A stretch of 64,000 nt of DNA, taken from positions 992,001 through 1,056,000 of the forward strand of contig NZ_CP160906.1 of the NCBI RefSeq assembly GCF_041080865.1, in the 5' to 3' direction. A program made the translations under genes and the position numbers. Below the pieces are notes generated by a model that saw only the letters and a program-made list of their open reading frames with translations, did no database searches and was not told where the DNA came from. Positions 17,563 to 27,605 of the stretch are shown piece after piece (position 1 is the stretch's first letter; each line of letters starts with the position of its first letter). This stretch comes from Psychromonas sp. MME1 (lineage in GTDB: Bacteria; Pseudomonadota; Gammaproteobacteria; Enterobacterales; Psychromonadaceae).

Positions 17563-18456
17563 TTATGCATCCTCTCCTTCAATAATAGCCAACCTTAACC
17601 CCTCAGCAAAAAGATTAAATAATAAAATAATAACTGAAAGAGTAATGCCCGGGATAATCACTAACCAAGGAGATGAATATGTCAAATCTATATAGGTTGA
17701 TATGAGCGCACCTAATTCGATCTCAGCAGCTTGAGCGCCAAAACCTAAATAACCAAGTGTTGCTATTTCTAAAATAGCCATCGTAAAAATACGCATGAAT
17801 AGAGTAATTATTGGTTCGACAATATTGGGTAAAATACCAAATCTCATTAAACGCATATAGGTTGCTCCATCAAGCCGAAGCGCGACGACATATTGTTTAT
17901 GCATTTCATTTTCGATACTTACGTAGATACCGCGAATAAACTGTGGAAGAAGAGATAGCAATACCGCAATCAGGCAGTTATCGTAACTAGGGCCAAATAT
18001 AATGATAAGAATAAAAGCAATAAGTAAAGTGGGAATGGTGAGTAATGCATCGAGTAAATGATGCAAAACACTGGCTTTAATCCCCTTAGTTACTGCTGCT
18101 GCAGCCCCGATAATGGTGCCCAAAAGTGCAATAATCACGGTTATTGTTAGCGCACCACCCAGAGTAAGTTGAATGCCCTTAATCAGACGAGATAGAGAGT
18201 CTCGTCCTAAATCATCAGTACCCAATAGATGCATGGCATTACCGTTTTCAAGCCAAGATGGAGGCAGTAAAATATTAGTGAAATAATGTGCAAAGGGATT
18301 GTGAGGGATAATATAATCTGCAAAAAGTGTGATTAATATTAAAATTATACACCCCCACATGGCAGCCATAGAAAAACTCTTCTTTTTGAAAATTGACCAT
18401 GCATATTGCCAAGGAGACAGTATGGTTTCATCATCGAATTCATTGTTAATCAACAT
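17563..18456 (-). CDS. sapC: Peptide ABC transporter permease SapC
   Basis: This 297-residue permease of the DppC/OppC type has an N-terminal TM (about 30-50), the family LLGTDDLGRDSLSRL segment and a BPD_transp_1 domain with five further TMs. The EAA-like loop is around MHKQYVVALRLDGATYMRLMRF. It forms the membrane channel with SapB. Its start overlaps the sapB end by 11 bases. Confidence 0.93.
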   Translation of the reverse strand: MLINNEFDDETILSPWQYAWSIFKKKSFSMAAMWGCIILILITLFADYIIPHNPFAHYFTNILLPPSWLENGNAMHLLGTDDLGRDSLSRLIKGIQLTLGGALTITVIIALLGTIIGAAAAVTKGIKASVLHHLLDALLTIPTLLIAFILIIIFGPSYDNCLIAVLLSLLPQFIRGIYVSIENEMHKQYVVALRLDGATYMRLMRFGILPNIVEPIITLFMRIFTMAILEIATLGYLGFGAQAAEIELGALISTYIDLTYSSPWLVIIPGITLSVIILLFNLFAEGLRLAIIEGEDA

Positions 18457-19408
18457 ATAAAGATTTCCGTTTCACTGGTGAAATAACGACTAAAAGAATA
18501 TCAATAAAAATACTCGAGATTAAAATAAAAAGTGAGATGATGAGCAGGGATGTCGGTAAAGCAAGATAATCTCCCAATGTTATACTCGATAATAGCCACC
18601 CGCCAATGCCTTGCATCGAAAAGACAATCTCCACAACCATTGCAAAGGATATGATGGTATTGAACTGCAAGCGAATATTATGAATAATTGTCGGCATTGC
18701 ATTCTTAAATACGTGTCGGTAAATTATCTGGGGTTTACTAAAACCCTTCGCATAAGCTGCTTTTATGAAATTACTCTTCATAACTGTCGAAATCGTGTTT
18801 CGAGTTAAGCGAATCAACTCCGATATCAGAAATAATGAGAGCACTAATGAAGGTAAAAAAAGGTGTGCTAACCGGCTGAAAAATGCATCTAATTGATAAG
18901 ATTTCGTTGCTATTAAGGTATCAATCAACAGAAATCCTGTATGATTTTTAAACTCATAAATTGGACTAATATCACCATCGATCGGTATGGGAAGTGAAGT
19001 TGAGCTAGGGAATAATGTTAGTACTACCGATAACCAAAAAACTGGTAGAGCTAAACTAATCAAGGCGATGGTCATTATTATTTTATCAAGCATTGTATCT
19101 TTGTTCATGCTTGCGATGATACCGAGTGGGACGGCAATGATAGTGGCGGTAACAAATGCCACCAAACAAAGTTCAAGTGTTAAGTAAAATGCAGTTAATC
19201 CTTTTACTAAAATAGGCTGTTGATCGATGATTGAAAATCCCCATTCCCCCATTATTATATCTATAAGGTAATCAAAGTATAATAAAATAAATTCTCCAAT
19301 AGAGGTGTTCTGGTAACTTTTCCAAGACGTTAATAAATAAGCTAGGATACTGAGAATGAAGGCGGTAATAATGAATAGGTTGAATCGTCTTATAAGATAA
19401 TTGCGCAT
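18446..19408 (-). CDS. sapB: Peptide ABC transporter permease SapB
   Basis: This 320-residue DppB/OppB-type permease has an N-terminal TM (about 9-29), then a periplasmic stretch and five TMs. The conserved RLTRNTISTVMKSNFIKAAYAKG loop contacts the ATPases. It lies one base downstream of sapA and overlaps sapC. Confidence 0.93.
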   Translation of the reverse strand: MRNYLIRRFNLFIITAFILSILAYLLTSWKSYQNTSIGEFILLYFDYLIDIIMGEWGFSIIDQQPILVKGLTAFYLTLELCLVAFVTATIIAVPLGIIASMNKDTMLDKIIMTIALISLALPVFWLSVVLTLFPSSTSLPIPIDGDISPIYEFKNHTGFLLIDTLIATKSYQLDAFFSRLAHLFLPSLVLSLFLISELIRLTRNTISTVMKSNFIKAAYAKGFSKPQIIYRHVFKNAMPTIIHNIRLQFNTIISFAMVVEIVFSMQGIGGWLLSSITLGDYLALPTSLLIISLFILISSIFIDILLVVISPVKRKSLYVD

Positions 19409-19409
19409 A

Positions 19410-21026
19410 TTATTTAGCTTCTGATTTTGTTACATACTGAAAATTTATTCCCGTCAGGGGATTAACCGTAAGACCTGTTACATTATTATTAAAAATATCG
19501 ACCCTATGGGCATGTGCCAGGGGGTAGTAGGGCTGCTCTTGATTAATAATTTGTTGTAATTGGTAGTAATAAAGTTTGCGTAAATTGCTGTTCTCTGCCA
19601 ACAAAGCGGATTCTAATAGTTTCTGCGTTTTATTGTTGCACCATTGGCTGCTATTCCCTTCTAATATAGAGACATCACAACTCAGTAGTGAATTGAAAAT
19701 AGTATCAGGATCATAACTATTGATATTCACTGCAGCTAAATAGGTGTCATAATTGCCAGTAATTAAGCGGGTTGTTAGTGCGTCATTATTTAAGGCAATA
19801 ATATCAACTTGTACTCCAATGGAACGTAAATTACTCGCGATAAATTCAGCCGTTTTATTGAAGTTGGGATTTAATGCAGACTCGACAGTGGGAACCAACA
19901 TCGTTAATGTCTGCTTAAAATCGAAACTATTTTCTTTTAATAATTGTTGCGCTAGTTCAGGATCATAGAAAAAATGCGCAGAGTTCCTATCAAACGCCCA
20001 AGATTGCTTAAGTAACAACCCTTTGGCAGATGTTGCACTATCAAAAAAAACCGAGTCAACGATCGTGTTTTGGTCGATTGCATAAGCGAGTGCTTTTCTT
20101 ATATGGCTGTTACTAAGCGTTTTTTTAGTGGAGTTAAATGCCAGAAGAGACAGATTGTTGGTTGGGCGATTACTCACTGTTATAGATTTATTTAAACTTA
20201 TGTGTCGTAACTGACTCGGTGCAGGATTGGTCATTATATCGCATTCACCAGACAATAATTTGGCGAAGCGTTTGCTGTTATTCTTGGTTGTATCAAATAT
20301 GACATGTTTAATCGCAGGCGTCTTCCCCCAATATAAAGGGTTACTGTCAAATCGGATGACCCCTGAACCATTGCTATTCTTAAACTGATATGGGCCCGTA
20401 CCTACAGGGTAATAATCCATGCGCGAAGGTTGATTTGATGATAATAATGAACTTGCGTATTCTTGAGAGTGAATAACTGCATAATGGGCCGCGAGATAAG
20501 TCAAAAATGCGCTTACTGGCTTTTTGAGTTCAATCTTTATGGTGTGTTCATCTATTTTACTTAAATTAGAAATTAAGTTTTTAAAGGGATGATTAAAAAA
20601 ATAGTTGCCTTGATCTGAATTAATATCATGAAAGGGGGATGCAATGTCAATCAAACGGTTAAAACTAAATAGTACATCATCAGCATTAAAATTACGGGTA
20701 GGGGTGAAATATTCAGTTTGCTGAAAAGGGACATCTTTTCGCAAATGAAATATATAAGATTTATTGTCTTCGCTGATAGACCAATCACTTGCAAGCTCTG
20801 CAATAATTTCATCATTGTTTGGGTCAACCTTGATTAAGCGATTAAAGAGCTGATTTGTTGTGGCATCGAGGGTTGCTTGATTGTTACTTAGTTGTGGATT
20901 GAAGGATTGAGGTAGCGCCTGTGAACAATAAATCAATGTATCACTGAGTGAGTTGGCTTGTTGGTAACATCCATTTAATAAAGTTGAGAGTAAAATAATA
21001 AATAAGGGGCGCATTAAATGTATCAT
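19410..21026 (-). CDS. sapA: Periplasmic peptide-binding protein SapA
   Basis: This 538-residue family 5 solute-binding protein captures peptides for SapBCDF. The N-terminus MRPLFIILLSTLLNGC ends in a lipobox-like LLNGC, so it is probably a lipoprotein, unlike the soluble SapA of enterics. The family landmark NADDVLFSFNRLID and a GTGPYQF motif are present. Two starts four codons apart are possible (21026 or 21014): AAAGGA lies directly against the first ATG and 12 bases from the second, so neither spacing is ideal. It heads the operon. Confidence 0.9.
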   Translation of the reverse strand: MIHLMRPLFIILLSTLLNGCYQQANSLSDTLIYCSQALPQSFNPQLSNNQATLDATTNQLFNRLIKVDPNNDEIIAELASDWSISEDNKSYIFHLRKDVPFQQTEYFTPTRNFNADDVLFSFNRLIDIASPFHDINSDQGNYFFNHPFKNLISNLSKIDEHTIKIELKKPVSAFLTYLAAHYAVIHSQEYASSLLSSNQPSRMDYYPVGTGPYQFKNSNGSGVIRFDSNPLYWGKTPAIKHVIFDTTKNNSKRFAKLLSGECDIMTNPAPSQLRHISLNKSITVSNRPTNNLSLLAFNSTKKTLSNSHIRKALAYAIDQNTIVDSVFFDSATSAKGLLLKQSWAFDRNSAHFFYDPELAQQLLKENSFDFKQTLTMLVPTVESALNPNFNKTAEFIASNLRSIGVQVDIIALNNDALTTRLITGNYDTYLAAVNINSYDPDTIFNSLLSCDVSILEGNSSQWCNNKTQKLLESALLAENSNLRKLYYYQLQQIINQEQPYYPLAHAHRVDIFNNNVTGLTVNPLTGINFQYVTKSEAK

Positions 21027-21446
21027 TCCTTTAAGTAGTCATCCGTTATAACATATATCCATATTACCCCATGAAGTTTTGTATGGCACTAACTCGAATG
21101 CCTGAGCAAGAGATTAGCTCATTGTAATTCCTTTTTCGAGTGCAACAACGCAGGGATGGTTTTCAAGCTACTCCTATAGGGTAAGGGGAATAGCACCAAT
21201 TTGCTTTGTTATAAAATCGCCACATAGAATAACAATAGTTCTATTTTATGCTTCACATCTCGCTACATTTTTTCTTGCTGACTTGGTAGCTTGAAGTACC
21301 ATGGGTATAATCTTCTAATTTTAATTGTAATATTGTAGCACTGCAATGATAGCTTTACGTTAAGTATATCAATTGTAATGGTTTACAGTACCGATATTTA
21401 TATATTGTGTATTACAATAACATGACTATTTGCAATATTCTTAGCG
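21027..21446. other. Intergenic region upstream of sapA with repeat-like ends
   Basis: These 420 bp hold no supportable ORF. TTACCCCATGAAG near 21064 and TTGAAGTACCATGGGTATAA ending about 21310 are imperfect inverted copies bounding some 250 bp. The right end matches the TATACCCATG-type repeat at 10872. This may be a degenerate non-autonomous element placed in the sapA promoter region. Confidence 0.4.
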
Positions 21447-22796
21447 CTATGTGATTGAGGGCGAGGCGCTCAATTTTGAGATTCGTTTATTACTGAGGGT
21501 CAGTGCAATGACTCCAAAAATAATATTAGCAGCCGCTTGTCCATATATCACACCCGGAGCATGGAAATAATAACTACCAATAATAACACAAGGAATTGTA
21601 CCTAATGTTAACTTTAAAAGAGTTAACAGCGTTGCATATTTCGCATGACCCAAGTTATTTAATAGCGTCATGGTAATCAACATCATACCTGTAAAAATAA
21701 ATGTAATCGGGATGTTTTGACAGAAAATGCGAATTAATGATGCGGTTTCGTCGGTTGCTTTAAATGCCATGACAATTATCTCTTGCCCCATTGACATAAA
21801 TAGGGCGACGACTAATGTGTAACTGGTTATAAATTTCATAGATTGATTTAATACTTCACGCACGCGAGTGAAATTATGTGCGCCGTAGTTTTGACTAATG
21901 ATTGGGCCTATCGCACCAGATAAGGCAAACATCATGACAAATACAACGGGCACTATCCTCCCTATAATCGCCCAGCCTGCCATATATTGACTACCAAATT
22001 TAGCAATTTCATAGGTGACATAGAAGTTACTTATAGGGGTTGTTATCTGGCTTAAGATCGCTGGTAAAGCAACTTGTGATATGCGCAGAAAATGTGATCT
22101 AATAAAAGCACTGTTAATGGTGGCAATCATACGATATTTAAACTGTACGTAATACAAACCGATCACAAGGAGAGTGCATCTAGCGGCAACGGAGGCAATG
22201 GCTGCACCTTGTAGATCAAGTTTAAAATAAAAAATTAAAATAGGATCTAAGGCTGCGTTAATTAATCCCGCGCCGAGTGTTGCGAACATAGCTTGTTTTG
22301 CATGCCCCATACTTCGTAGTGTTGCGCCCATTTGCAGTGCGACAGCTAAGATAGGCATTGATGGCAGGATAATATGTAAATACAGGGTGGCCTGTTTAAG
22401 TTCTTCTCCTTGTGCACCAATAAATTGCAATATTTGCGGGGCAAAATAGTAGAGCAAAAATGCGATGACACTTGTTAAAGTGAAAGCATATAGTGTGATT
22501 AAACTAATAAATTGACGAGCAATTATTCGTTTTTGTTGACCTAACTTTCTAGCCACTATTGCACTGTTGACAATGACCAGCGCAATGCTCAAGGAGATAG
22601 TGAAAAAAAGAACGGGACTAGCGTAGCCGATGGCCGCAGTAAGAGAAGGATTTTCCAATAGACTGATAAAGTAAATATCAACCAAGTCGACCAGAAACAG
22701 CATGCTAATACCGAGTGCATTTGTGGCTGACATGGTCATCACATGCTTAATGATTGAGCCTTGTGTAAATTTTCCTTGGGCCATCTCGTCTACCAA
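21447..22796 (-). CDS. MATE-family efflux transporter
   Basis: This 449-residue protein has about 12 TM segments and two homologous halves. The N-terminal GSIIKHVMTMSATNALGISMLFLVDLVDIYFISLLENPSLTAAIGYASP is typical of a MATE subgroup distinct from NorM. It exports organic cations or metabolites by Na+ or H+ antiport; the substrate is unknown. It is the second MATE protein of the window. It ends in a poorly conserved tail (KLSASPSIT). Confidence 0.85.
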   Translation of the reverse strand: MVDEMAQGKFTQGSIIKHVMTMSATNALGISMLFLVDLVDIYFISLLENPSLTAAIGYASPVLFFTISLSIALVIVNSAIVARKLGQQKRIIARQFISLITLYAFTLTSVIAFLLYYFAPQILQFIGAQGEELKQATLYLHIILPSMPILAVALQMGATLRSMGHAKQAMFATLGAGLINAALDPILIFYFKLDLQGAAIASVAARCTLLVIGLYYVQFKYRMIATINSAFIRSHFLRISQVALPAILSQITTPISNFYVTYEIAKFGSQYMAGWAIIGRIVPVVFVMMFALSGAIGPIISQNYGAHNFTRVREVLNQSMKFITSYTLVVALFMSMGQEIIVMAFKATDETASLIRIFCQNIPITFIFTGMMLITMTLLNNLGHAKYATLLTLLKLTLGTIPCVIIGSYYFHAPGVIYGQAAANIIFGVIALTLSNKRISKLSASPSIT

Positions 22797-22818
22797 ATCT
22801 AATAATTATTTACTCAAT

Positions 22819-22888
22819 ATACCAATTAGGATTAATGGCACTCTATTTTACGGGTAAAATAGAGTGCCAGAGTTAAGCAGATTGGTAT
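22819..22888. repeat. 70-bp palindromic element with ATACCAAT ends
   Basis: The ends ATACCAAT and ATTGGTAT are perfect inverted repeats. Inside lies a perfect 15-bp palindrome, GGCACTCTATTTTAC/GTAAAATAGAGTGCC, with a 2-base loop (22837-22868). The left part aligns with the start of the 162-bp element. It sits between the ferredoxin gene and the MATE gene; it might act as a terminator, but no T tract follows on either strand. Confidence 0.65.
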
Positions 22889-22897
22889 TAAGGTTAT

Positions 22898-23146
22898 TTA
22901 ATCACTATGTAATTGAGCGAACTTATCAAGTAACGTTTGTTCACTCTCTATACAGTCTGGATCCACGATAATACATTTGATGGGGCAAACGGCGATACAT
23001 GTGGGTTGTTCGTAAAAGCCAACACACTCGGTACATTTATCTTTGTCTATCTCATAAATGAGATCGCCAAATGTGATAGCTTCATTCGGACATTCCGGGT
23101 CACACATATCACAATTGATGCAGTTATCTTTAATTAAAAGTGCCAT
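22898..23146 (-). CDS. yfhL: YfhL-type 2[4Fe-4S] ferredoxin
   Basis: This 82-residue ferredoxin starts MALLIKDNCINCDMCDPECPNEAI, a first CxxCxxCxxxCP cluster site. The second site, CTECVGFYEQPTCIAVCPIKCI, has the insert between its second and third cysteines that marks the YfhL/Alvin-type ferredoxins. The ATG at 23146 lies one base past the trhP stop, implying translational coupling; an upstream in-frame GTG at 23179 would overlap trhP. The adjacency to trhP is suggestive because TrhP-family hydroxylation needs Fe-S chemistry, but that link is inference. Confidence 0.9.
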   Translation of the reverse strand: MALLIKDNCINCDMCDPECPNEAITFGDLIYEIDKDKCTECVGFYEQPTCIAVCPIKCIIVDPDCIESEQTLLDKFAQLHSD

Positions 23147-23147
23147 A

Positions 23148-24491
23148 TTATTTACTATGCGGATTGCGTGTATTTTCACCCAGATTGAGGTTGCGCATAA
23201 CTAACGCATGATCAAGGTCGATATCTTTAGGAACTGGCATGTAGAGAACATGGCCTGATCCCGGTGCGACATCGACTAGTTCACCTTTTTTGTTACTCAA
23301 TTGCTCAAGGGTGAAATTGATATTCCCCTTTGGTGTCATTAGCTCTAATGAATCACCCAGTAAAAATTTATTTTTCACCAAAATTTCAGCTAAACCACGC
23401 TCATTACGCCCTGTTATTTCACCAACAAATTGCTGACTATTACTGATTGAATAGCCATAATCGTAATTTTGATATTCATCGTGGGTATGGCGACTTAAAA
23501 AACCTTCAGTGTAACCGCGGTGCGCTAAGTTCTCCAATGTACCCATTAATGCAGGATTAAATGGGCGACCAGCTATTGCATCATCCATTGCTTGACGATA
23601 AACCTGTGCGGTACGGGCACAATAATAGAAACTTTTGGTGCGCCCTTCAATTTTTAACGAGTGTACACCTATTTTTAGTAGACGCTCAACATGTTGAATG
23701 GCACGTAAATCTTTTGAATTCATGATATAACTGCCATGTTCATCTTCAAATGCAGGCATATATTCATTGGGACGTCCCTGTTCCTGTAAAAGAAACATTT
23801 GGTCTGTCGGTGCGCCACTGCCGAGTGTGGGTTGTGCGGGTTGAATGGCGACAATATCACCGCTTTCATTTTCTTGTGCCGGATGTGCATCATATTTCCA
23901 GCGACATGAATTAGTGCAGGTGCCTTGATTAGGATCGCGCTTATTTATATAACCTGATAATAAACAACGGCCAGAATACGCCATGCATAGGGCCCCGTGT
24001 ACGAATACTTCTATCTCAATATCTGGGCAATGTAGACGGATATCTTCAATCTCATCAAGTGATAACTCACGTGATAGAATAACCCGCTCAATACCTTGCT
24101 TTTCCCAAAACTTGACGGTCGCCCAGTTAACAGCATTGGCTTGTACACTTAAGTGGATAGGCATGTCTGGATAAGCTTCACGAACCATCATAATCAAACC
24201 TGGGTCGGACATAATAATGGCATCAGGCTTTAAATCGACAACGGGTTGCATATCACGCAAAAATGTTTTTAATTTAGAGTTGTGCGGTTGGATATTACAC
24301 ACAACATACAATTTTTTGTTTTGCTGATGCGCTTCATCGATCGCAATTTTGAGCTTTTCAATATTAAATTCATTATTACGTACACGTAATGAATAACGGG
24401 GTTGTCCGGCATAAACCGCATCGGCACCATAGGCGAATGCGTAACGCATATTTTTAAGTGTGCCCGCGGGCGAAAGTAATTCTGGAGTCAT
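23148..24491 (-). CDS. trhP: tRNA uridine 5-hydroxylation protein TrhP (U32 peptidase family)
   Basis: This 447-residue YegQ homologue makes 5-hydroxyuridine at the tRNA wobble position from prephenate. It opens MTPELLSPAGTLKNMRYAFAYGADAVY and carries the Cys cluster CMAYSGRCLLSGYINKRDPNQGTCTNSCRW, which binds an Fe-S cluster. I chose the ATG at 24491, behind AGAAGAGAATAAA and matching the family start; an ATG 60 bases upstream lacks a ribosome binding site. A ferredoxin gene follows immediately. Confidence 0.93.
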   Translation of the reverse strand: MTPELLSPAGTLKNMRYAFAYGADAVYAGQPRYSLRVRNNEFNIEKLKIAIDEAHQQNKKLYVVCNIQPHNSKLKTFLRDMQPVVDLKPDAIIMSDPGLIMMVREAYPDMPIHLSVQANAVNWATVKFWEKQGIERVILSRELSLDEIEDIRLHCPDIEIEVFVHGALCMAYSGRCLLSGYINKRDPNQGTCTNSCRWKYDAHPAQENESGDIVAIQPAQPTLGSGAPTDQMFLLQEQGRPNEYMPAFEDEHGSYIMNSKDLRAIQHVERLLKIGVHSLKIEGRTKSFYYCARTAQVYRQAMDDAIAGRPFNPALMGTLENLAHRGYTEGFLSRHTHDEYQNYDYGYSISNSQQFVGEITGRNERGLAEILVKNKFLLGDSLELMTPKGNINFTLEQLSNKKGELVDVAPGSGHVLYMPVPKDIDLDHALVMRNLNLGENTRNPHSK

Positions 24492-24868
24492 TTTATTCTC
24501 TTCTGATATCAAGTCAGGGCAATACAGAAGCGCACTGTTTATATGCTGCATAATTAAGTTGAATTAATGAATATAAAAATGCGCGACTATTGCTGTGCGC
24601 GGCAGTTTACGCGTTTTTATAAAAAATGGATAGTATAGTGGCAAACAAGTTAATGGGATAATTTCACGATTTATTTAATTCTTTATATAAATTACTATAA
24701 ATGTATGACATAAATAGATAATGATGATTAACAAGCAAAATAGGGAGCGGTGGTGAAATTAAGTTTCACATTTGTTTAACGCATCTCTATAATGTAAAGT
24801 TATATTCAATTTGTAATGATTTAGCAGATCATTTAGCGCCTTATATGGCTTTAATAATTAGGTTTTAC
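24492..24868. other. Divergent intergenic region trhP/proQ
   Basis: These 377 AT-rich bases must hold both promoters. No repeat, hairpin with T tract or short gene was evident. Confidence 0.4.
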
Positions 24869-25510
24869 ATGGAACTTTCTGAAAAATTTACTAACAACAA
24901 ACAAATTATCGCATTCTTAATAGAACAATTTCCTTTATGTTTTACAGCTGCAAATGATGCAGCTAAGCCACTAAAAATAGGCCTTTTTCAGGATCTGGCT
25001 GAACGTTTAGAAAATGAACCTCGTGTTAGTAAGACCCAATTGCGTGGGGCATTACGTCAATATACGTTAAGTTGGCGATACCTGCACTGCGTGAAGGAAT
25101 CAATAAAACGCGTTGACCTTGACGGTGTTGAAGGTGATGCAGTATCTGCAGAGCACGCTGAACATGCATTAAAAACATTAAAAGAGAGTAAAGAAAAAGC
25201 ATTTGCCAATAAAAAAAGCAAAGTAAACGAAACCGCTACGGCAAAAAATGGCAATGCTAAAAAAACGCCAAAACAAGTCAATATCCCATCTCGAGTAAAA
25301 AAAGTAGCTGTTAAAGCTGATAAAGTAGAAGATTTAAGCAACTTCAAACCAGCGGTGCATGCGGAACTTAAACTTCAGCAAACGGTCAAAGTGGTATTAG
25401 GTAAATCACCAGTATCAGGCGTAGTTGTCGATATTGCTAAAGATGATGTGCAAGTACAACTTGATTCAGGCATGACGGTTAAAGTCAAAGCTAAAAATCT
25501 CATTGTTTAA
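24869..25510 (+). CDS. proQ: RNA chaperone ProQ
   Basis: This 213-residue global RNA-binding protein acts on 3' ends of mRNAs and sRNAs. The FinO/ProQ domain covers about residues 1-115 ([28 protein letters not shown], and [16 protein letters not shown]). A lysine-rich linker follows to about 165, then a C-terminal Tudor-like domain ([39 protein letters not shown]). The ATG at 24869 gives the family start [10 protein letters not shown]; the ATG at 24845 adds eight unconserved residues. prc follows 12 bases later, the same pair as in E. coli. Confidence 0.94.
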   Translation: MELSEKFTNNKQIIAFLIEQFPLCFTAANDAAKPLKIGLFQDLAERLENEPRVSKTQLRGALRQYTLSWRYLHCVKESIKRVDLDGVEGDAVSAEHAEHALKTLKESKEKAFANKKSKVNETATAKNGNAKKTPKQVNIPSRVKKVAVKADKVEDLSNFKPAVHAELKLQQTVKVVLGKSPVSGVVVDIAKDDVQVQLDSGMTVKVKAKNLIV

Positions 25511-25522
25511 AAAGGTAAATTA

Positions 25523-27517
25523 ATGATTCAATTTTTTCGTTATATTTTAGTTGTTGCCAGTACCTTATGTATTGGATTAAGCGTTGCGTTTGCTAGTAAT
25601 TTTGATAGTAATAAAATCCCCAAACTAGCACCTCAAGTGCAACACGCTAAGGTGGCGAAAAGAGCGAGCGACCTTTTTAGTCGCTCGCATTATAAATTTA
25701 TCGCGCTCAATGACGAACTTTCTGAGAAAGTGTTTGACCGTTATATTGAGCAGCTTGATTATAGCAAGCAAATATTTACTCAATCTGATATTGATAATCT
25801 TCGTGAATATCAATTTTTATTAGATGACAGCCTTAAAACGGGGCAGTTAAGTAATGTTTATGCTATGTACCAGCTGAACTTATTACGCCGTTTTGAGCGT
25901 TTTAATTTTGCACTCTCTTTACTTGAGAAACCGATGGATTTTTCTAAACAAGAAGAGTACCAACTGGATCGAACAGATGCACCTTGGCCTGCAAATAGTG
26001 CCGAGCTTGATGAACTCTGGCGTAAAAAAGTTAAATCAGACGCTTTAGTACTAAAGTTAAATGGTAAAAAATGGCCCGCCATTAAAAAACAACTAAGCAA
26101 ACGTTATGAAAGCGCCATTAAGCGTTTATTTCAAACGGAAAGTGAGGATGTATTTCAAAGCTTTATGAATGCCTATTCACATACTATCGAACCGCATACC
26201 AGCTACCTTTCTCCTCGCAATGCTAAACGTTTTAAAATGGAAATGAATTTATCACTGGAAGGGATCGGAGCCGTATTACAGCTCGAAGATGATTATACGA
26301 TAGTGAGAAGTTTAGTTCCAGGCGGACCAGCTGATCGTTCCAAACAGATTTTTAAAGATGATAAAATCATTGCCGTTGGCCAAGAAGGCGAACCTATGGT
26401 CGATGTTGTTGGGTGGCGATTAGATGATATCGTTGACCTAATTAAAGGTCCAAAAGGAACGAAAGTTCAATTACAAGTGTTGTCAGGAAAGAATGTTGAC
26501 AGTGATCGCCTTGTTGAAATTACTCGTGAGGAAATACACTTAGAAGATCGTGAAGCTAAATCTTCAATTGAAGTTATTGATGGTAAAAAAATAGGGGTTA
26601 TTACAATTCCAAGTTTTTACTTGAAATTGAGTGAAGATGTTGAGAAAAAGCTCGCAGATCTCAAAAAACAAGACGTTGCTGGTATCGTTATTGATTTGCG
26701 TAATAACGGTGGAGGGGCATTAACAGAAGCTACTTTACTTACTGGCCTATTTATTAAATCAGGCCCCGTTGTACAAGTACGTGATAGCCGGAACCAAATT
26801 GTTGTTACCGAAGATGATAATAAAAAGATATCTTATGATGGTCCATTAACGGTACTGATAAATCGTTATAGTGCCTCTGCATCTGAGATATTTGCCGCGG
26901 CATTACAGGATTACGGTCGTGCGATTATTCTCGGTGAGCAAAGTTTTGGTAAAGGTACGGTGCAGCAGCATAGACCATTATCTAGATTTTATGATAGCAA
27001 TGCCGAAAGTATTGGTTCAGTTCAATATACAATAGCCAAATTCTATCGGATAAATGGTGGCAGTACGCAGCATAAAGGTGTTATACCCGATATTCTATTT
27101 CCAACGGCAGTTGATCACAATGATACAGGGGAGAGCTTAGAAAAAAATGCACTACCTTGGGATAATATAAAATCGGCAGAATATCAACCAATCGATGATA
27201 TTCAGAAGTATATTGATGAGTTGCAGGTCAAACATCAAAAAAGGATTAAAAACGAAGTCGAATTTAATTATTTAAATGATGATATCGAAGAGTACCGTAG
27301 AGAAAAAGATAACACTGTTATTTCATTAAATGAACAAGAACGGATTATCCTGCGTGGAAAGAATGAAAAGAGTGCTGTAAAACGTGCTAATGAACGTTTA
27401 GCTCGAGCGGGTCTACCTCTGATTAAAAAAATTGATGATTTACCCGATGATTTTGAACCCGTTGATGCATTTTTAATAGAAGCTGCTGCTATCACGTTAG
27501 ATTATGCCCAACTTTGA
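25523..27517 (+). CDS. prc: Tail-specific periplasmic protease Prc (Tsp)
   Basis: This 664-residue S41 protease (E. coli 682) degrades ssrA-tagged and misfolded periplasmic proteins and trims PBP3 and MepS with the adaptor NlpI. It has a signal peptide (ending near SVAFA), a PDZ domain around 230-320 (GIGAVLQLEDDYTIVRSLVPGGPADRS) and the Ser-Lys dyad in SASASEIFAAALQDYG and GEQSFGKGTVQQ. AAGG precedes the ATG. Cotranscribed with proQ. Confidence 0.95.
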   Translation: MIQFFRYILVVASTLCIGLSVAFASNFDSNKIPKLAPQVQHAKVAKRASDLFSRSHYKFIALNDELSEKVFDRYIEQLDYSKQIFTQSDIDNLREYQFLLDDSLKTGQLSNVYAMYQLNLLRRFERFNFALSLLEKPMDFSKQEEYQLDRTDAPWPANSAELDELWRKKVKSDALVLKLNGKKWPAIKKQLSKRYESAIKRLFQTESEDVFQSFMNAYSHTIEPHTSYLSPRNAKRFKMEMNLSLEGIGAVLQLEDDYTIVRSLVPGGPADRSKQIFKDDKIIAVGQEGEPMVDVVGWRLDDIVDLIKGPKGTKVQLQVLSGKNVDSDRLVEITREEIHLEDREAKSSIEVIDGKKIGVITIPSFYLKLSEDVEKKLADLKKQDVAGIVIDLRNNGGGALTEATLLTGLFIKSGPVVQVRDSRNQIVVTEDDNKKISYDGPLTVLINRYSASASEIFAAALQDYGRAIILGEQSFGKGTVQQHRPLSRFYDSNAESIGSVQYTIAKFYRINGGSTQHKGVIPDILFPTAVDHNDTGESLEKNALPWDNIKSAEYQPIDDIQKYIDELQVKHQKRIKNEVEFNYLNDDIEEYRREKDNTVISLNEQERIILRGKNEKSAVKRANERLARAGLPLIKKIDDLPDDFEPVDAFLIEAAAITLDYAQL

Positions 27518-27605
27518 TCTCGTTTATATCGTACTTCTATCCGCAGGCTTTTCCGGCCTTTTTATCATTAATTTCCTGCATTTACTGTTTATTTAAGAGA
27601 ATGAT

